Part shown: piece by piece, positions 43,414-50,368 of the stretch
Layout of the letters: every line of letters begins with the position of its first letter
Numbering within the stretch: the stretch's first letter is position 1
Assembly (NCBI RefSeq): GCF_002029235.1
Contig: NZ_MZGV01000030.1
Span: 1-50,368, forward strand
DNA length: 50,368 nucleotides
Direction of reading: 5' to 3'
Source of the DNA: Clostridium oryzae
Lineage (GTDB): Bacteria > Bacillota > Clostridia > Clostridiales > Clostridiaceae
Program-made: the position numbers and the translations under genes
The notes under the pieces: model-generated
Databases searched by the model: none
Seen by the model: only the letters and a program-made list of their open reading frames with translations
What the model was told of the DNA's origin: nothing

Positions 43414-45999
43414 TCAAGCCATGTCATCTCTAAGTGAATCAATAATATTTTCTCTTTTTATCTTGCTAGTGGAATACAGCATTGTAATGAACACGATAAA
43501 GAACACGCTGAACACACTGATTCCGGTACTGGCCCAAGGAAACACAAAATTGGAATTGCCCCCCATTACCTTGTAAATCAGCCAAGAAGAGATTGATGCT
43601 ATAGGAAGCCCAAAAAGCAACGCCTTCATGCCATAAAAGCCACACTCGAAATTCATCATCTTTTGGAAATCCCGGTCAGACATCCCCACAGAGCGGAGCA
43701 TGGCAAGTTCCCGCCGGCGCAGCTTGATATTGGTGGAAATGGTATTGAATACATTGGCAATGGCAATCAGTGAAATCAGTATGACAAAGGTATAGCTGAA
43801 CACATTGGCAATAAACACCATATTACGGTTCTGCTCAAGCATCTCAGAAAAATTTGTCAAGTTATAACTAGCTGTAATTCCAGCACTCTTAATGATGTTA
43901 CTCATTTCAGCGGTGGACTGCGAAGGACTTTTCGATTTAAAGGTAAAACCTTTATCAACCTTTATATCAGCAGGTATATACTTGTCTTTCAGCGAATAGG
44001 GGGCAATCACGCTAAAAGACAATGAATCCTTAGCAGACTTCTTTATTGGAGTGTTTTCTAATGTTTTAGTTGGACCAGGAGGAACTATATTGACAAACTT
44101 AGTCCTTATGTTTCGTTGCTGCGCCATCTTGATCTTGCTATTTGTTTTTTGAGTAATGGTAAAATTCATGGTAGACCTCTTGAATAGATTAGCTAACTCA
44201 TTAACATGATGAGTCTTATTGTCTTTAAAATGCTCACTCACTTTTGCCACGGAGATGAATTTTGCATTTTGTCCAGTATACTCATCTACAGGCAAGCCTA
44301 AGCTTTTTATAATTTTTATATATGTGCTGTCATCAAGAAACTGCATTTCTATTAGAAGATTAACAATTTGGTTCTGGGAATGGGAACCTTTATTTTTCCA
44401 ATATGAATCTGAAAGATCACTTGCTTTGGCAGTACCGGAACAATCCATAATTGCTTGACAGGTGCTTTGGTAAACACCAGGGGCTGTTTTTAGTTTGCCA
44501 TACAGCGACAATAGTTCTCTATCATCCATGTCCTGTGTAGCAAAGCTGATGTCATAGTTATTATACTCCTTTGACTCACCTGACCACTGTTTTATATCTA
44601 TTATAAAGGAACTGGTAGATATAAATAGGACTACGCTTAAAACCAGTGATAGTACAATGCTTCTATACCGTTTCTTATTTCTTTTAAAGTTCTTTAGTGC
44701 AAGAGTTCCCTCTAAACCGTAAATACGCTGTGATAATTTTGACGTTTTTATCGCTTTGGATTGAACTTTAATTTCGTTGGTCTGTCGGATACTCTCCATA
44801 ATTGGTGTATTTGCCGCCTTCTTTGCTGGGATATAGGCAGAAATCAAGATGGTAACTATGCTCACCACCGCCGCTACAATAATTGCTGGGAGAGATATGG
44901 TTAAGTTAAAAGGAACATTGGCGTATAGAATGCTATTAAATTTCTTGGCTACAACGGAAATCACAATATCTATACTTCCTAAGCCAACTATAACACCGAT
45001 GGGTATGCCCATGGCACCGACACAAAGTCCCTCAAATAGCACCGAGTTTCGCAGCTGTTTTGCAGTGGCTCCCACAGATGAAAGAATCCCAAACTGGTGT
45101 GTTCGTTCGTTCAGTGATATATTGAAGGAATTATAAATGAGAAAAATGGAGCCAATCATGACTATGGCAATGACAATACCGCCAAGGGAGTATAGAAACG
45201 TATTGAATACCCCATTTTCGGAAAGACCCATGAAACGCAGCACATCATCATTAAAAACATAGCTATGATTTACCGCTGTGGTCTTTCCATAACTATGAAC
45301 CCTACGGGGGTTTTTAAGCTTCACAAATAGGCTGAAGTTGTCTGCTTTGCCTTGGGGACCTACTTTTGTTATCAAGGTATATCCCGGCGCGGAAGATTCC
45401 TCAAAGTAAGGTTTTAGGTATATCCCTACAACGGTGTAAGTTTTTTTTGCTTTTGGAACAAGAGTTTCTTTCCCGGAAATGTAAGGGGAGTGTTGACCCA
45501 GATTCTTGTTGCCATTCATACGGCTTCCCACATCAAGTGAAAGCTTATCACCCACCGCAAATTTAACGCTGCCCTTTACCTCCAAGGCCAAGGGAACAAT
45601 GATCTCTCCGTCATTTTTAGGTTGCCTTCCTTCCATCATGGTGATAGGTAAGGTATGAAAGGCTTTCTTGTTGAAGCCAGCTATAAAAGCATAGGGTTTA
45701 TTTGGTGTTTTCACGCCATTAAGCTTTACGTAGCCTATATTTTCATAGAAGGCGGTGTTATCGACAGCTTGGTCATGGTTTCGTTCCTGTACAAAAGAAG
45801 AAGTTACATTAGGAAATTGAACGTGCCAATCGCCGTACTTTTGAGCCGCTCCATTTGCCATATAGTGCATCAGGGAAACTCCAAAGGTTATTACGCCGGT
45901 AATTAATGCAGCGGAGAGAATGACTCCCATAACCGTTACAAGCGTTCGTGTGCGGCTTTTTTTCATACTTTGCAGCGTAACTTTATTAAAGATATTCAT
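43414..45999 (-). CDS. FtsX-family ABC permease
   Basis: An 861-residue membrane protein with the MacB/FtsX layout twice: helix (18-40), extracellular domain (41-260), three helices (about 270-400), then a second copy with helix at 450-470, extracellular part (475-730) and three final helices. LKLRRRELAMLRSVGMS near residue 770 is the typical FtsX cytoplasmic motif. It works with the ATPase whose stop overlaps its start (ATGA). Such exporters, next to sensor kinases, usually resist cell-wall antibiotics or antimicrobial peptides. More GC-rich than the rest of the window. Confidence 0.9.
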   Translation of the reverse strand: MNIFNKVTLQSMKKSRTRTLVTVMGVILSAALITGVITFGVSLMHYMANGAAQKYGDWHVQFPNVTSSFVQERNHDQAVDNTAFYENIGYVKLNGVKTPNKPYAFIAGFNKKAFHTLPITMMEGRQPKNDGEIIVPLALEVKGSVKFAVGDKLSLDVGSRMNGNKNLGQHSPYISGKETLVPKAKKTYTVVGIYLKPYFEESSAPGYTLITKVGPQGKADNFSLFVKLKNPRRVHSYGKTTAVNHSYVFNDDVLRFMGLSENGVFNTFLYSLGGIVIAIVMIGSIFLIYNSFNISLNERTHQFGILSSVGATAKQLRNSVLFEGLCVGAMGIPIGVIVGLGSIDIVISVVAKKFNSILYANVPFNLTISLPAIIVAAVVSIVTILISAYIPAKKAANTPIMESIRQTNEIKVQSKAIKTSKLSQRIYGLEGTLALKNFKRNKKRYRSIVLSLVLSVVLFISTSSFIIDIKQWSGESKEYNNYDISFATQDMDDRELLSLYGKLKTAPGVYQSTCQAIMDCSGTAKASDLSDSYWKNKGSHSQNQIVNLLIEMQFLDDSTYIKIIKSLGLPVDEYTGQNAKFISVAKVSEHFKDNKTHHVNELANLFKRSTMNFTITQKTNSKIKMAQQRNIRTKFVNIVPPGPTKTLENTPIKKSAKDSLSFSVIAPYSLKDKYIPADIKVDKGFTFKSKSPSQSTAEMSNIIKSAGITASYNLTNFSEMLEQNRNMVFIANVFSYTFVILISLIAIANVFNTISTNIKLRRRELAMLRSVGMSDRDFQKMMNFECGFYGMKALLFGLPIASISSWLIYKVMGGNSNFVFPWASTGISVFSVFFIVFITMLYSTSKIKRENIIDSLRDDMA

Positions 46000-46679
46000 G
46001 CTCTCACCCTCTCGTCTCGCACTACTTTCCCGTCTGATATACCGATAATGCGGTCTGCTTGCAGGGCTATATTTTCATCATGTGTTACTATGATAAGTGT
46101 CTGATTGTATTTTTTATTGCTTGCTTTCAGTAGCTTGACAATTTCATGACCATTTCGGCTATCCAAACTACCAGTTGGTTCGTCGGCAAGCATGACCGCT
46201 GGGGCATTCATCAAAGCACGTCCTATGGAAACACGCTGCTGCTGTCCTCCTGATAGCTGATTAGGTAAATGTGTTTTTCTCGCTGATAATCCAAGAAGTT
46301 CTAGTAAGTCATCAAGCCTTTCTTTGTTGACCTTTCGCTTGTCCATCAGTATAGGTAAGGTGATATTTTCCACCACATTAAGAGTCGGAATGAGGTTATG
46401 AAATTGGTATATAAGTCCTACCTGACGCCTGCGGAAAATGGCAAGTTTTTCATTATTTTGTGCATATACATCTTGCCCCTCCAAATACACTTTTCCGCTT
46501 GTAGGTACGTCCACACCACCGATGATGTGAAGCAAGGTGGATTTACCAGAACCAGAGGAGCCAATGATTGCGGTAAAATCCCCCTTTTCTATCGTAAGCG
46601 AAACATGGTCAAGCGCGATAACTTGGTTTTCGCCCTTGCCGTAGACCTTGCATAAATTTTCAACTTTTAAAAACTCCAT
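45996..46679 (-). CDS. ABC transporter ATPase (LolD/MacB type)
   Basis: A 227-residue ATP-binding subunit. Walker [10 protein letters not shown] (about 37-45), signature [15 protein letters not shown], Walker [13 protein letters not shown]; the AxxPTGxLD form is typical of mechanotransmission (MacB/LolD/BceA) ATPases. It overlaps the FtsX permease start by four bases (ATGA), so the two are co-translated. GGAGA precedes ATG. In the operon it lies after the kinase gene, 82 bp downstream. Confidence 0.92.
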   Translation of the reverse strand: MEFLKVENLCKVYGKGENQVIALDHVSLTIEKGDFTAIIGSSGSGKSTLLHIIGGVDVPTSGKVYLEGQDVYAQNNEKLAIFRRRQVGLIYQFHNLIPTLNVVENITLPILMDKRKVNKERLDDLLELLGLSARKTHLPNQLSGGQQQRVSIGRALMNAPAVMLADEPTGSLDSRNGHEIVKLLKASNKKYNQTLIIVTHDENIALQADRIIGISDGKVVRDERVRA

Positions 46680-46761
46680 TATGTGAGTCTCCTTTCTTAT
46701 GTTTTACCCATATAATAGAACCTTATGCTTACATCTCTGTGACTTTTAGGTGAGAGATTCG

Positions 46762-47751
46762 TCACTTTGGGAAACGAATGGAAAATATCGCGCCACCTTG
46801 TAGATGATTTTTTGCGATAATCGTTCCACCCTGTCGTGTTATAATCATCTTGCAGAGAGCTAGTCCAATTCCATATCCCGTAGCGTTTGGATTTTTTCCA
46901 CGATAAAATCTGTCAAACAGGTAGGGTAAATCTTCTTTTTCAAAGCCTGTGCCGCTATCGTGTATGATAATCTCTGTAAACAATGAGTTGTCCTCGCAAA
47001 AAATCTCAATCTTCCCATTCTCGCCTACACTTTCTATGCAATTTTTGAGGATGTTTTGAATTGCTTCCGAAAGCCAACCTGAATCGCCCTGAATAATCAT
47101 CCCTTTCAGTTCATTCATTTGCAAATCAATATGGTGCAGTTCCATAGAGATTAGGAATGGACGAAGTGCTGCAGATATCAAGCTGTTTACATCTACCTGC
47201 TCACTTTGGAACACCACAATGCCTGCGTCCAAGCGAGATAATTTCAGCAGGGAAGTAAGCAGCCAATCCATCTGTACAAACAATTCTTTTGTTTCCCATA
47301 TCAATTCTTTCCGTTGATTTTCGTCAGGGTTATTCTCTAACAATGACAGAATAAGGTTCACGGACGTTAGAGGTGTTCGAAGTTGGTGGGCTACGTCAGC
47401 CAGCGACTCTGCAAGATGTTCTTTTTCTTTTTTTAGTGCGTCGTTTTGCTCCCTAATACGCATTGTCATTTTTGTTATCTCGCTTTGAAGAATGGAAAGT
47501 TCACCCTCGTCGGATTCACAAATATACAGATGGTCAGCATTATGAAGTACGAGATCGATTTGATCTGAAATTTGCGCAATACTTTTATATCGAGCTTTGG
47601 TAAACACAAAAAATGCTGTTCCAAAAGCGGCAGCGGAAGCAATAGCAAGCATTCCAGACGCCGTACTTATTGCAAACCCCAGCGTCGCAGTAGTGGCAGC
47701 TATTAAGGAAAACAAAATGGCAAACTGCCGAAACTCTCTATTCCGAAGCAT
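46762..47751 (-). CDS. Sensor histidine kinase
   Basis: A 329-residue membrane histidine kinase. Two close helices (about 10-30 and 33-52) with almost no outside loop make it an intramembrane-sensing kinase. A HAMP-like linker leads to the H-box DVAHQLRTPLTS (His122), N-box NILKNCIES, G1 DSGTGF and G2 GYGIGLALC. Kinases with this topology commonly sense cell-envelope stress through their partner ABC transporter. It overlaps the response regulator by 14 bases. Likely phosphorylates that regulator, inferred from the operon. Confidence 0.92.
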   Translation of the reverse strand: MLRNREFRQFAILFSLIAATTATLGFAISTASGMLAIASAAAFGTAFFVFTKARYKSIAQISDQIDLVLHNADHLYICESDEGELSILQSEITKMTMRIREQNDALKKEKEHLAESLADVAHQLRTPLTSVNLILSLLENNPDENQRKELIWETKELFVQMDWLLTSLLKLSRLDAGIVVFQSEQVDVNSLISAALRPFLISMELHHIDLQMNELKGMIIQGDSGWLSEAIQNILKNCIESVGENGKIEIFCEDNSLFTEIIIHDSGTGFEKEDLPYLFDRFYRGKNPNATGYGIGLALCKMIITRQGGTIIAKNHLQGGAIFSIRFPK

Positions 47752-48424
47752 ATCCGTCCCCCAATCTATATCCTATCCCTCGAATGGTCAGAATGATTTG
47801 CGGGCTTGCTGGGTCATTCTCTACCTTCTCCCGCAAGCGTTTAATGTACACAGTCAATGTATTGTCATTTACAAACTCGCCCGCAGCGTCCCACAATTCG
47901 TCAAGTAACCTGCTCCTTGTGATAATATTTTTGGGGTTATTAATAAAAACCAACAACAAGCGATATTCTAAGGCTGAAAGAAAAACCTCACTGCCGTCCT
48001 TTTTCACGACGCCGCTTGCCGTATCGACATGAAGCCCGCAAATTTCAAAAGCCGATGGAGAACGCCCGCTTTTTCGCAGAGCTGTTCCAATTCGCGCAAT
48101 CAATTCACGCGGACGAAAAGGCTTGGTGATATAGTCGTCCGCACCCATGTTCAGCCCGGTAACAACACTTGCTTCATCGCCGGAAGCCGTCAGAAAGATA
48201 ACGGGAACATCCTGCCCTTCTTTGATTTCCGTGCAAACCGTAAAGCCATTTCCATCAGGCAAAGAAATATCTATAAGCGCCAAGTCAAATTTATTTCTGG
48301 TAAGCGCGGCAAGGGCTTCACTCCGCGTATGGGCGTGAGTGACTGTAAATCCCTCTGAGCGGAGTAAAAGCACAAGGTTTTTAGCGATTGCTTTATCGTC
48401 CTCAACCAAAAATATCCGTTTCAT
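47738..48424 (-). CDS. OmpR/PhoB-family response regulator
   Basis: A 228-residue response regulator: receiver domain with acidic pocket (ED at 8-9), phosphoacceptor Asp52 (LALIDISLPD) and Lys in ITKPF, then an OmpR-type winged helix (about 130-224) ending TIRGIGYRLGDG. It is joined to the BlaI-like gene by a TAATG overlap and to the kinase by overlap, so all are in one operon. It probably regulates the operon or cell-envelope genes. Arginine and GC-rich codons are unusual compared with neighbouring clostridial genes. Confidence 0.92.
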   Translation of the reverse strand: MKRIFLVEDDKAIAKNLVLLLRSEGFTVTHAHTRSEALAALTRNKFDLALIDISLPDGNGFTVCTEIKEGQDVPVIFLTASGDEASVVTGLNMGADDYITKPFRPRELIARIGTALRKSGRSPSAFEICGLHVDTASGVVKKDGSEVFLSALEYRLLLVFINNPKNIITRSRLLDELWDAAGEFVNDNTLTVYIKRLREKVENDPASPQIILTIRGIGYRLGDGYASE

Positions 48425-48795
48425 TAGTTAGACCTCCGTTTCCTTATCCATTCTTGCAAGTTGTCTAAATCCTCGTCAGTCAGTTTCTTGTCTTGATCAA
48501 GCGCCGATAGCAGACTGATAAATGAATTTTCATGGTATTGCTTAACAAAATTCCTGGTTTCAAATTGAAGATAATCTTTCTTTGAAACGAGTGGGTAATA
48601 TAATCTTTCCCTGCCTTTTTTTTCTGAGCGTAAGAACTCCTTTTCTACCAACCTGCTAAGTAATGTGACAACCGACTGTATAGGCCAGCTTTTTTCTCTC
48701 GATAAATGACCCATTACCATAGATGAGGTTACTGGAGGCTCATAGGTCCAGATAGCTTTCATCACTTGAAATTCTGCTTCGGGAAGCCTTTTCAT
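48424..48795 (-). CDS. BlaI/MecI-family repressor
   Basis: A 123-residue winged-helix repressor. LPEAEFQVMKAIWTYEPPVT opens the BlaI/MecI fold, the recognition part includes IQSVVTLLSRLVEKEFL, and YYPLVSKKDYLQ leads to the dimerisation tail. Family members bind TACA-N-TGTA dyads and are normally released by proteolysis through a BlaR1/MecR1 metalloprotease sensor. Here no BlaR1 is present; a two-component system follows instead. Two dyads lie immediately upstream. It heads the operon, so autorepression is likely. Confidence 0.9.
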   Translation of the reverse strand: MKRLPEAEFQVMKAIWTYEPPVTSSMVMGHLSREKSWPIQSVVTLLSRLVEKEFLRSEKKGRERLYYPLVSKKDYLQFETRNFVKQYHENSFISLLSALDQDKKLTDEDLDNLQEWIRKRRSN

Positions 48796-48811
48796 ATAAT
48801 CACCCTTTCTA

Positions 48812-48829
48812 CTAACACAAGTGTGTTAG
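48812..48829. promoter_or_regulatory. Operator dyad 1 before blaI-type gene
   Basis: CTAACACAAGTGTGTTAG, a perfect 8-bp inverted repeat around AG, 17 bases before the start codon. It lies where a repressor would block transcription or ribosome access. Confidence 0.65.
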
Positions 48830-48840
48830 ATTGATTGCAT

Positions 48841-48854
48841 AATACATCTGTATT
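48841..48854. promoter_or_regulatory. Operator dyad 2 (TACA/TGTA type)
   Basis: AATACATCTGTATT, a perfect 6-bp inverted repeat around TC with the TACA...TGTA halves known from bla/mec operators. Centre-to-centre distance to dyad 1 is 27 bp. Confidence 0.6.
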
Positions 48855-49234
48855 AAACGGTTGTCAATAGTGTAAATAAGATTTTTTTTGAAACGAAAAT
48901 CCGTAAATAGTGCATTTTTCGCCTCTTCGTTTACCGGCAAGCAGGGTAACTGTAGCCACAGTTGCAAATTTTATGAATTTTCATTTGCGGTCAAACCCAT
49001 AAAACTGCTTGTTTGGCCCAGCCTCCACCAATAATTATGATTCCTTTCATTTACCTTTCTCCCTTACATATCCATAGAATTCAATCCTTATAGTAATAAT
49101 GAAGAACTGTTCCTATTTATTTTGCTATGTATTAGCTTATTAAATTTGAATTTATTTTGTAGCAATTATATATAGTATTTTTTTGCACATACTATAAAGA
49201 GTTTGAATTCTTTCTAAAATCAATTATAAAATTC
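48855..49234. other. Gap with GC-rich debris
   Basis: The part up to about 49,040 keeps the richer base composition of the operon. On the minus strand it reads KFATVATVTLLAGKRRGEKC without clear start or family. The rest is AT-rich with no gene. Confidence 0.3.
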
Positions 49235-49246
49235 AGGAGGAAGCTT

Positions 49247-49405
49247 ATGGATAATAAAGATAAAAATAGATATAATGATTCAATGGCCTTAGATCCTAAA
49301 ATTATCAATTCAAATGAAGCTAATAATAATGATGTACATCCGGTTGGTATTGACAATAGAAATGCTTTAGATAAAATACATGACAAAAATAAAAACAAAA
49401 AGTAA
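49247..49405 (+). CDS. Tiny hydrophilic protein, tandem gene 1
   Basis: A 52-residue protein, MDNKDKNRYNDSMALDPK at the front, rich in Asn, Asp and Lys with no Cys or membrane segment. AGGAGG (49235-49240) lies six bases before ATG, a textbook ribosome site, which makes translation likely despite the small size. It shares its beginning (MDN-DK, R-Y, S/A-P/M-A/S, L/F-DP) with the next gene, so the two are related. Not recognised; disordered or regulatory proteins, or small spore-type proteins, are possibilities I cannot test. Confidence 0.6.
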   Translation: MDNKDKNRYNDSMALDPKIINSNEANNNDVHPVGIDNRNALDKIHDKNKNKK

Positions 49406-49477
49406 CTATACAATATAATGATTGCCATGTGAAACTAAATTTTCGCATGGCATAATCAATACTGAGGAGGTAATCAG

Positions 49478-49654
49478 ATGGATAATAATGATAAAGGCAG
49501 GAAAAATGCTGAAGATAGATATGATGCTCCAATGTCTTTTGACCCTGATACTTTTAGTTCATATTTAGACAGCGGAAGTAAAATTCGCCCTGACGATATG
49601 AAAAGTACAGCAATAAGCCGAAAATTCCACAAAAGGGATAAATCTTTATATTAG
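49478..49654 (+). CDS. Tiny hydrophilic protein, tandem gene 2
   Basis: A 58-residue protein starting MDNNDKGRKNAEDRYDAPMS, then FDPDTFSSYLDSGSK and a basic tail (ISRKFHKRDKSLY). GAGGAGG at 49464-49470 lies seven bases before ATG. It follows gene 1 by 72 bp containing a TGCCATG/CATGGCA stem. The clearly better-structured tail (acidic middle, basic end) suggests binding to nucleic acid or membrane, which is a guess. Family unknown. Confidence 0.6.
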   Translation: MDNNDKGRKNAEDRYDAPMSFDPDTFSSYLDSGSKIRPDDMKSTAISRKFHKRDKSLY

Positions 49655-49659
49655 TTATA

Positions 49660-49851
49660 AAAAATGGTTGCACCCTATGTCGGATAGTTCCGCTCGTTAA
49701 GCAATTTTACCGCATCTTTTAGTCAAATTTCCTAATGGCTCATAACTCGGCTGCGCCTCAAACAATTCGCCATCTTAACGGAAATTTGCCTAAAAGACAC
49801 GGATAATTGCTAAACTCACTCCAAATGCCTCCGTCGGATGTAACCATTTTT
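49660..49851. repeat. Long folded repeat (MITE-like or structured RNA)
   Basis: Nested inverted arms: AAAAATGGTTGCA at 49660 with TGTAACCATTTTT ending at 49851; a 31-32-base arm at 49701-49732 with 49780-49810 (few mismatches); and an inner ATGGC/GCCAT with GC-rich centre. No frame is open. More GC-rich than both sides. Terminal inverted repeats and lack of genes fit a miniature inverted-repeat element. Confidence 0.6.
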
Positions 49852-49855
49852 AATG

Positions 49856-50150
49856 CCCTAACTCTTAATATTAACAAATTACTTTTATTTTATTAATTCT
49901 ATTACCTTTCTATCTTAATTCACTAACTTCAAAATATATTACTGTCTCTTTTTAACTTCTTCGTAAACACGCTGTACCGTTTTTTTATTTAGCAACCACC
50001 TTTTCTCCTATTTAGTGGTGTATCTTGATATTAATTTAGAGTTATCCACAATTGAAAAAAACACTATTTTCTAACACTGGTGTTCAGAGAATGGAAATGA
50101 AATCATATTGACAAGATAAATAGAAAACTTTAGTAGCGGGTCCAAAATTT
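49856..50150. other. Gene-free AT-rich gap
   Basis: No supported gene. A minus-strand stretch near 49,935-50,010 (LNKKTVQRVYEEVKKRQ before a stop) may be the tail of a lost recombinase or transposase. Confidence 0.25.
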
Positions 50151-50164
50151 TAGCATTTAAAAAA

Positions 50165-50218
50165 GTCAGTATCCTTAGTAAAGTAATGTTTGGACAAACT
50201 TTTAAGGAGGATACTGAC
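50165..50218 (+). promoter_or_regulatory. Hairpin covering the transposase ribosome site
   Basis: GTCAGTATCC (50165-50174) pairs perfectly with GGATACTGAC (50209-50218); further pairing is possible inside. The AAGGAGG at 50204-50210 is partly within the right arm, so a transcript entering from outside would hide it. Confidence 0.55.
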
Positions 50219-50220
50219 TA

Positions 50221-50368
50221 TTGAAAAAACAAGATAATTATACACTATTATTCGAAAAAGTGTTAGATTTAATTGAATGGGATTTGTTGAAGAAAAGCTC
50301 ATATAAGTTAAATATAAACTATAGAACAATTTCAAACCATTTAAAGTCTCATTTATATTTCCATATAT
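50221..50368 (+). CDS. IS4-like transposase, N-terminus (cut by window end)
   Basis: The frame opens at TTG 50221, ten bases after AAGGAGG, and runs off the window. KKQDNYTLLFEKVLDLIEWD and then NYRTISNHLKSHLYFHI match the N-terminal region of IS4-family transposases with a DUF4372-like start. Only 49 codons are visible, so completeness and catalytic residues cannot be judged. Confidence 0.7.
   Translation, partial: MKKQDNYTLLFEKVLDLIEWDLLKKSSYKLNINYRTISNHLKSHLYFHI

Noticed and set aside
44849..45136. Plus-strand frame of 95 codons opposite the FtsX permease
   Set aside because: Antisense to a transmembrane region, which often opens long frames in the opposite strand; no start signals.
1..50368. 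CRISPR arrays, tRNA or rRNA genes
   Set aside because: No regularly spaced repeats, cloverleaf-like sequences or rRNA signatures were seen by reading; a scan program could still find a divergent tRNA.

Overview
The window looks like a chromosomal segment of a low-GC, spore-forming Firmicute, most likely Clostridium sensu stricto. The signs are very AT-rich intergenic DNA, strong AGGAGG ribosome sites, frequent TTG and GTG starts, and clostridial-type glycyl-radical, retropepsin-like and IS21/IS66 genes. I cannot name the species. I see no rRNA, tRNA or CRISPR array.

Region 1 (about 1-16,350) is an accessory, rearranged region. A block made of a decayed FAD-oxidoreductase tail divergent from a two-helix Xre-type regulator occurs three times as direct repeats (about 725-1551, 8757-9674, 11375-12009). 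The copies bracket unrelated cargo: a HEPN/MNT toxin-antitoxin-type pair, a decayed IS21 element, a secreted metallophosphoesterase, a GNAT/ParB-like protein, an esterase remnant, a retropepsin-like protease with its small partner, and a DUF402-like protein. The third block is cut by the end of an IS66-family element. A recombinase-in-trio (RIT) element with three overlapping tyrosine recombinases sits between two mirror-image IS66 transposase ends.

Region 2 (16,350-21,750) holds two GNAT acetyltransferases, a heterodimeric ABC exporter whose second subunit is split by an in-frame TAG, and gene remnants including a HAD phosphatase.

Region 3 (21,804-38,620) is a large minus-strand sucrose/fructan utilisation cluster. 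It has a LacI regulator with palindromic operators, a CUT1-type ABC importer (two permeases and a lipoprotein), a short glycyl radical enzyme with its radical-SAM activase, three GH32-family proteins (one canonical, two with altered nucleophile motifs), two PfkB sugar kinases and a sucrose phosphorylase. No PTS gene is present. The sugar would therefore enter unphosphorylated, be split by hydrolysis or phosphorolysis inside the cell, and the released hexose be phosphorylated by the PfkB kinases. The job of the glycyl radical enzyme is not explained by this pathway, and it is the best candidate in the window for undescribed biochemistry.

Region 4 (39,300-43,200) has housekeeping-like singles: a YedK/HMCES protein, a serine hydrolase, an AraC/GyrI-like regulator, a methyltransferase and a TetR tail. 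Region 5 (43,400-48,860) is visibly more GC-rich and looks acquired. It is a tightly overlapping BlaI-family repressor, OmpR response regulator, histidine kinase, ABC ATPase and FtsX permease operon, with two dyads in front. Region 6 (49,200-end) has two tandem related tiny genes, a 190-bp folded repeat, and the start of an IS4-like transposase gene whose ribosome site lies in a hairpin.
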